Shown piece by piece: positions 60,446-64,000 of a DNA stretch of 64,000 bases. The notes under the pieces are model-generated. The model searched no databases. It was not told the DNA's origin and saw only the letters and a program-made list of their open reading frames with translations. How positions within the stretch are numbered: the stretch's first letter is position 1; each line of letters begins with the position of its first letter. Position numbers and translations under genes: made by a program. The DNA is from Myxococcales bacterium (GTDB lineage Bacteria; Myxococcota_A; Polyangia; Polyangiales; Ga0077539). The stretch spans positions 1 to 64,000 of the forward strand of contig JAEUKI010000075.1 in the NCBI GenBank assembly GCA_016793325.1. Direction: 5' to 3'.

Positions 60446-60727
60446 ATGATCACCGGGCTCGTGAAGCTCACCGTGGCGTTGATCGGCGCGTTCGCGAGCT
60501 TTGGATTTTGGCAGTGGAAGAAGGCCGACGCGCGCAAACGCCTCCGAGAGATGGACGAAGGCAAGCGCTGCGTGAGCTGCGAGAAGACCGAGACCGAAGT
60601 GCGGGACGGCGTCGTTCGATGCGCGCTGTGCGGGCACACAGAGCGCCTCGCGGACGTCCGAGCCGTGCAGCTCACCGCTGGCGAAATCGACGCGATGACC
60701 AAGCCAGAGTCTCCGAGATCACTTTAA
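60446..60727 (+). CDS. Small membrane-anchored zinc-ribbon protein
   Basis: 93 residues from ATG 60446. One TM segment at the start (LVKLTVALIGAFASFGFWQW), then a basic stretch (KKADARKRLREMDEGKR) and a ribbon CVSCEKTETEVRDGVVRCALCGHTE, with two C-x-x-C pairs about 15 residues apart, as in rubredoxin-like zinc sites. It would face the cytoplasm. It is divergent from the SDR-like gene (75-bp gap). Function unknown. Confidence 0.65.
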   Translation: MITGLVKLTVALIGAFASFGFWQWKKADARKRLREMDEGKRCVSCEKTETEVRDGVVRCALCGHTERLADVRAVQLTAGEIDAMTKPESPRSL

Positions 60728-60904
60728 TGAATAGTATATAATTGTCTGTAAATATTGACTTTTTCGTTGGTGATATCGGGGGTGAGTATACGTGTAGGTA
60801 TTTGGCGTTCCGTGTGTTGACACATGGGGGCGAATCGCAGACCTTCCGCGGCGCGCCCGGGGCCGTTCGTGTGGCCCTCCAATGGCGTCGGAGGCGACGA
60901 AGTG
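60728..60904. promoter_or_regulatory. AT-rich gap, likely promoter of the DUF6748-like gene
   Basis: In this GC-rich window, 60725-60775 (TAATGAATAGTATATAATTG and TAAATATTGACTTTTTCG) stands out as AT-rich. TTGACA occurs at 60827-60832, but no -10 box with good spacing follows. The AT tract could be an UP-type or nucleoid-protein binding element. A frame from ATG 60824 exists but the lipoprotein start at 60905 is preferred. Confidence 0.4.
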
Positions 60905-61939
60905 ATGAGTGCGATGGTGGTCGGGGCGCGTAGCGCGAAGGTGTTCTCGAAGGTGGCCTCGGTGCTCGGCGCGATGATGGCGGTCGCGATGGTGGCCGGG
61001 TGCGCGCCCGAAGGCGCGATCGGCGACGAGCTCGACGGTGAGTTCGGCGAGTCGGCGGCGGACGAAGCGCGCGCGGACAGCTTCGTGCTCTTTCGCCTGC
61101 GCCACGACACGCGTCGCTGCGTCTCGCCCCTCTGCGGCGGCGTGTGGGTCTCGCGCGTCAACCGCTCGACCACGCGCTGCGCCGATGGAACGTACGCGCG
61201 CGAGTGCTACGCCGCCGAGGTCGACTACACCGCGCTCGGCCTCGACGAAGCCGCGCGGAGCGAGTTTTCTTCCAGCGCCTCGAGCGGTCAGGCGATCGTG
61301 CGCGCGCGGCTGCGCTCGAAGACGTTCGGCTCGTTCGGCGCGCTCGGCGAGCTCGTCGTGACCGAAGGGTGGAAGGCGATGACCGACGCCGCGCCCACGG
61401 GCCCGTTCTACTTCGCGAAGGACAACGGCCGCGTGTGCATCCGCACGCCGTGCCCGCACGTCGACGTCTCGCGGCTCAACTACGTCGGGACCACGACGAT
61501 CGACGGCGTCTCGGTCTCGCGCATCGCGGGCCTCTCGGACTCGGACGTTCACAACGCGTACGAGCAGATGGGCGATGTCGGCGTGATCGTCGCGGGCGGG
61601 ATCCGCTCGCGCGCGCTCCCGTCGGGCTCGGTCGAGCGCACGATCGACGCGACGCAGGTGTACCTCCGCGTCGGTCAGGCCGTGTCCGAAGCGCAGTTCT
61701 GCGATCGCAACGACGAGTGCACGCGCACGCCGTACCGCGCGACGGTCACGAGCGCGTCCGAGTGCTTCTGCCCGCTCTGTCCGACGACGGTGACCAACGT
61801 CTCGAGCGCCGAGGCCAACCAGCGCTCGTGGCAGCGCTTCTGCTCGCGCACGAGCACGAGCTGCCCGGTCGTTCGCTGCGCGCGTCCGCCCGAGGTCGCG
61901 TGCGTGAATCACGCGTGCGTCAACGCGCCGGAGTTTTGA
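60905..61939 (+). CDS. DUF6748-type lipoprotein
   Basis: 344 residues from ATG 60905. The signal ends LGAMMAVAMVAGCAPEG (lipobox), with an acidic linker EFGESAADEARADS. The core SFVLFRLRHDTRRCVSPLCG, then GVWVSRVNRSTTRCADGTYA and RECYAAEVDY, is the pattern I associate with DUF6748 proteins (R-x-C-V-S-P-L-C-G-G-x-x-V-x-x-V-N). A second half ends in a Cys-rich C-terminus (ASECFCPLCPTT; RFCSRTSTSCPVVRCARPP; ACVNHACVN). Probably periplasmic or surface with many disulfides. Role unknown. Confidence 0.75.
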   Translation: MSAMVVGARSAKVFSKVASVLGAMMAVAMVAGCAPEGAIGDELDGEFGESAADEARADSFVLFRLRHDTRRCVSPLCGGVWVSRVNRSTTRCADGTYARECYAAEVDYTALGLDEAARSEFSSSASSGQAIVRARLRSKTFGSFGALGELVVTEGWKAMTDAAPTGPFYFAKDNGRVCIRTPCPHVDVSRLNYVGTTTIDGVSVSRIAGLSDSDVHNAYEQMGDVGVIVAGGIRSRALPSGSVERTIDATQVYLRVGQAVSEAQFCDRNDECTRTPYRATVTSASECFCPLCPTTVTNVSSAEANQRSWQRFCSRTSTSCPVVRCARPPEVACVNHACVNAPEF

Positions 61940-61951
61940 TCGAGCGCGCGC

Positions 61952-63304
61952 TCAGCAGCGCGCGAAGCTCACGATCGTCAGCGCACACGCAATCAAGAAG
62001 CCCACGGGGATCAAGAGCGCGACGATGGTGAGCGTCCTGCCGCTCTGCGTCGTCGTCGCGGGCGACGGCTGCACCTGCGGCGCGTGCGCGTTGGGGCTCG
62101 GCGTCGAGACCGGGACGATCGCCGACGACTGCGCCCCGAACGAGACCGCCCCGAAGTAGTCGGGCTGCTTGGTCGCCTCGGCCAGCATCGGGATCGATTT
62201 GACCTCGGGCGAGTCGTAGCTGTTCGTCGTGCTCACCGGCGTCGCGGTGATCGCCGAGAGCGCGGGGATGCTCGGCAGCGGCGTGGGCGTCGGCGTCGGG
62301 TGCGGCGCGATCACCGTGTCTTGCGTCGCGACGGACACCGCGGGCAGCGAGTTGAACGAGGCGGACATGACGCCCGGGTTCTTCGCAGACGGGTCCGAGC
62401 TGCCACCGCCCCAGGCGAACGGAACGGGCTCGCCCTTGTTTCCCGAGAGAGCCGAGAGCGCTTCGGACAACTGGAGCGCGGTGCGAAAGCGCCCGTCGAT
62501 GCTGCGGTCGAAGAGCTTGGCGAAGAGCTGGTCGACTTGTGGAGACAGCGCCGGGTTGACCTCGCTCGCGCGCGTGGGCGTCCCCGACATGACCTTCGCG
62601 ATGATCTCGACCTGGTGCGTGCCTTCGAAGGGCATTCGACCGGTGAGCATTTCGTAGAGCATCACGCCGATGGCCCAGAGATCCGCGCGGCCGTCGACCG
62701 TCGAAGGGTCGCGGATCTGTTCGGGGGACATGTACTCGGGCGTCCCGAGGAGCATGCCCGCGCGCGTCGCGAGGACCGAGCCCGCGGTGGGCGTGGCCGC
62801 GACGTTCTTCGCGATCCCGAAGTCGAGCAGGCGAACGACAGTCGAGCCTCCGCGGTCTTCGAGCACCACGTTGTGCGGCTTGAGATCGCGGTGCACGACG
62901 CCCGTCGCGTGCGCGACGCCGAGCGCGTCGAGCAGCGAGCGCATGATCGGCACCGCTTGTTCGACCGTGAATTTTCCCTGGCGCGCGATCGCTTCGGCGA
63001 GGGTCTTTCCCTTCACGAACGGCATCACGATGCAGGGGCACTGCTTGGGCCCGTCTTCGATGACGCCGAGGTGGTAGATCGGGACGATCGCCGGGTGATC
63101 GATGGACGCGAGCAGCCGCGCTTCGCGCTGAAATCGCTCGCGAAGCGACGGATCGTCGCGGAGGTCCGTGTGCAGGATCTTCATCGCCACGACGCGACCG
63201 AGGCGGAGGTCCGTCGCGCGCCACACCGCTCCCATGCCGCCGCGACCGACGAGCTCTTCGAGCCGGTAATGCTCAGCGACGACGACACCGGACTCGAGTT
63301 GCAT
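61952..63304 (-). CDS. Eukaryote-type Ser/Thr protein kinase with C-terminal membrane anchor
   Basis: 450 residues from ATG 63302-63304. The glycine loop is LVGRGGMGAVWRATDLRLGR, with VAMKIL (K42) and αC Glu at 61. The catalytic loop is HRDLKPHNVVLED (D140), with LLDFGIAK (DFG 161-163), GTPEYMSPEQIR (APE-type) and the DGRADLWAIGVMLYEMLTGR helix. After the kinase (about residue 290) comes a Pro/Thr/Ser-rich linker with PTPTPTPLPS, then a terminal TM helix TLTIVALLIPVGFLIACALT. All catalytic residues are present, so it should be active. Domain order and anchor are typical of myxobacterial Pkn kinases. No cognate substrate or phosphatase is in the window. Confidence 0.92.
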   Translation of the reverse strand: MQLESGVVVAEHYRLEELVGRGGMGAVWRATDLRLGRVVAMKILHTDLRDDPSLRERFQREARLLASIDHPAIVPIYHLGVIEDGPKQCPCIVMPFVKGKTLAEAIARQGKFTVEQAVPIMRSLLDALGVAHATGVVHRDLKPHNVVLEDRGGSTVVRLLDFGIAKNVAATPTAGSVLATRAGMLLGTPEYMSPEQIRDPSTVDGRADLWAIGVMLYEMLTGRMPFEGTHQVEIIAKVMSGTPTRASEVNPALSPQVDQLFAKLFDRSIDGRFRTALQLSEALSALSGNKGEPVPFAWGGGSSDPSAKNPGVMSASFNSLPAVSVATQDTVIAPHPTPTPTPLPSIPALSAITATPVSTTNSYDSPEVKSIPMLAEATKQPDYFGAVSFGAQSSAIVPVSTPSPNAHAPQVQPSPATTTQSGRTLTIVALLIPVGFLIACALTIVSFARC

Positions 63305-63394
63305 CGACGAGGACCGCTACGCGTCGAGCATCGCACGACCTCCGCCGCGCGCGCAGCTATTTACCGAACACGATCGCAGCGCGACGCGCCCGCT

Positions 63395-63982
63395 TCACGC
63401 CTCGGGGCGATACTTGATCACTTTCGCGGGTACACCCGCCACGATCGCGTACGGCGGAACGTCGCGATTGACCACCGCGCCCGCGCCCACGATCGCGCCC
63501 TTGCCTACAGTGACCCCGGGGAGAATCACCGAGTTGATCCCGAGGTCTACGTCGTCTTCGATGGTCACCGCGGCCATCGTGGTCGGCGCGTGGAGCACAG
63601 GCACCGCGCGGCCCGCTTCTTCGTGGACCGACGTGAGGATCTTCACGCCGGGGCCGATCCCGACGTTCTTTCCGATGGTGATCCCGCCGGCCGAGTGGAA
63701 GAAGCACTGCTGCCCGATCCACGTGCCGTCGCCGATCTTCATCTCGTTCTTGTAGTAGCCCTTCAAGATCGCGTAGTGGCCGACGTAGATGTTCTCTCCG
63801 AGCGTGATGTTTTCGGGGTGAAACACCAAGACGCCCGTCTCGAACACGCACTCGGCGCCGATCGAACGAAACTGCGAGAGCTCGAAGCGCCCGTCCCCAT
63901 GGCTGCGGTTTCTGCCCATGACGCCGGAGGAGTACACGAATTCGCGCGCGGCAGGGAGCGCGGACGCACGCGCGTTCGCCAT
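63395..63982 (-). CDS. Hexapeptide-repeat acyltransferase (LbetaH family)
   Basis: 195 residues from ATG 63980-63982; MGRNRSHGDG (about residue 22) is an alternative start. Left-handed beta-helix turns are visible: ITLGENIYVGHYAILKGYYK, KIGDGTWIGQQCFFHSAGGI, TIGKNVGIGPGVKILTSVHE, VTIEDDVDLGINSVILPGVT and VGKGAIVGAGAVVNRDVPPY, ending AIVAGVPAKVIKYRP. The cap and the final A-G-x-P-A-K-V-I are those of sugar or amino-sugar O-acetyltransferases (CatB/WcaF type). It likely acts in cell-envelope polysaccharide synthesis. Acceptor unknown. It runs leftward from near the window's end. Confidence 0.88.
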   Translation of the reverse strand: MANARASALPAAREFVYSSGVMGRNRSHGDGRFELSQFRSIGAECVFETGVLVFHPENITLGENIYVGHYAILKGYYKNEMKIGDGTWIGQQCFFHSAGGITIGKNVGIGPGVKILTSVHEEAGRAVPVLHAPTTMAAVTIEDDVDLGINSVILPGVTVGKGAIVGAGAVVNRDVPPYAIVAGVPAKVIKYRPEA

Positions 63983-64000
63983 CTGCGTGGCGAGGTGTTC

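Noticed and set aside
60824-60904. Earlier ATG (60824) as start of the DUF6748-type lipoprotein
   Set aside because: It would put 27 polar, Pro-rich residues before a normal lipoprotein signal; the ATG at 60905 gives a standard signal.

Overview
The window looks like a chromosomal piece of a myxobacterium-type genome (Myxococcota, Polyangiales/Sandaracinus-like; this is inference). The grounds are high G+C, many lipoproteins whose lipobox is followed by Asp/Ala/Thr-rich linkers, RCC1 and FG-GAP propeller lipoproteins, a MopE-like DNDCDG calcium motif, a eukaryote-type Ser/Thr kinase with a C-terminal membrane anchor, a SO2930-type diheme cytochrome, a DUF6748-type lipoprotein and a SUMF1-like protein. 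No rRNA, replication origin or CRISPR array was seen. One tRNA (Arg, anticodon ACG) lies at 40627-40703.

Left part (1-24 kb) is accessory DNA. It opens with the truncated start of an IS3-type transposase and a 270-bp palindromic element. Next come a TPR-like protein and a Uma2 nuclease-fold protein, a ferritin-like lipoprotein, a secreted HExxH protein translationally coupled to a small partner (possible toxin/immunity pair), a LuxR-type regulator with a V4R-like sensor region, and a large exported protein of visibly lower G+C. A two-gene unit of a calcineurin-like phosphoesterase and a membrane-anchored trypsin-like protease follows (11.3-14.4 kb). From 14.7 to 23.2 kb there is a scrambled zone: a second Uma2 gene and a detached duplicate of its 3' end, four copies of a dispersed 100-165-bp repeat, and a decaying contractile-tail prophage (tape measure, hub, spike/baseplate fragments) carrying frameshifts and stops and interrupted by an antisense lipoprotein gene.

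Middle part (24-40 kb) holds surface and periplasmic proteins: a giant lipoprotein with a calcium-type motif, a seven-repeat FG-GAP lipoprotein with an in-frame 12-bp tandem repeat, a SUMF1-like protein, an outer-membrane barrel, and a block of three paralogous Cys-rich lipoproteins, two of them fused to RCC1 propellers. Two inverted copies of a long hairpin-forming element (24.05-24.32 and 33.67-34.05 kb) and another palindromic element (31.5-31.7 kb) sit in its gaps.

Right part (40.8-64 kb) is mostly ordinary chromosome. It carries a complete RND efflux operon (adaptor, TolC, pump) divergent from a MarR regulator with a palindrome between them; a repeat-bearing lipoprotein; a pair of coupled small exported proteins; an AraC regulator divergent from a DUF6223-like protein and a diheme cytochrome; MutY; a GNAT enzyme coupled to a PHA-granule-type small protein; a zinc-ribbon SDR-like protein lacking the catalytic tyrosine; a DUF6748-type lipoprotein; a Ser/Thr kinase; and a hexapeptide acyltransferase. 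Function names rest on motif recognition by eye. No database search was possible.
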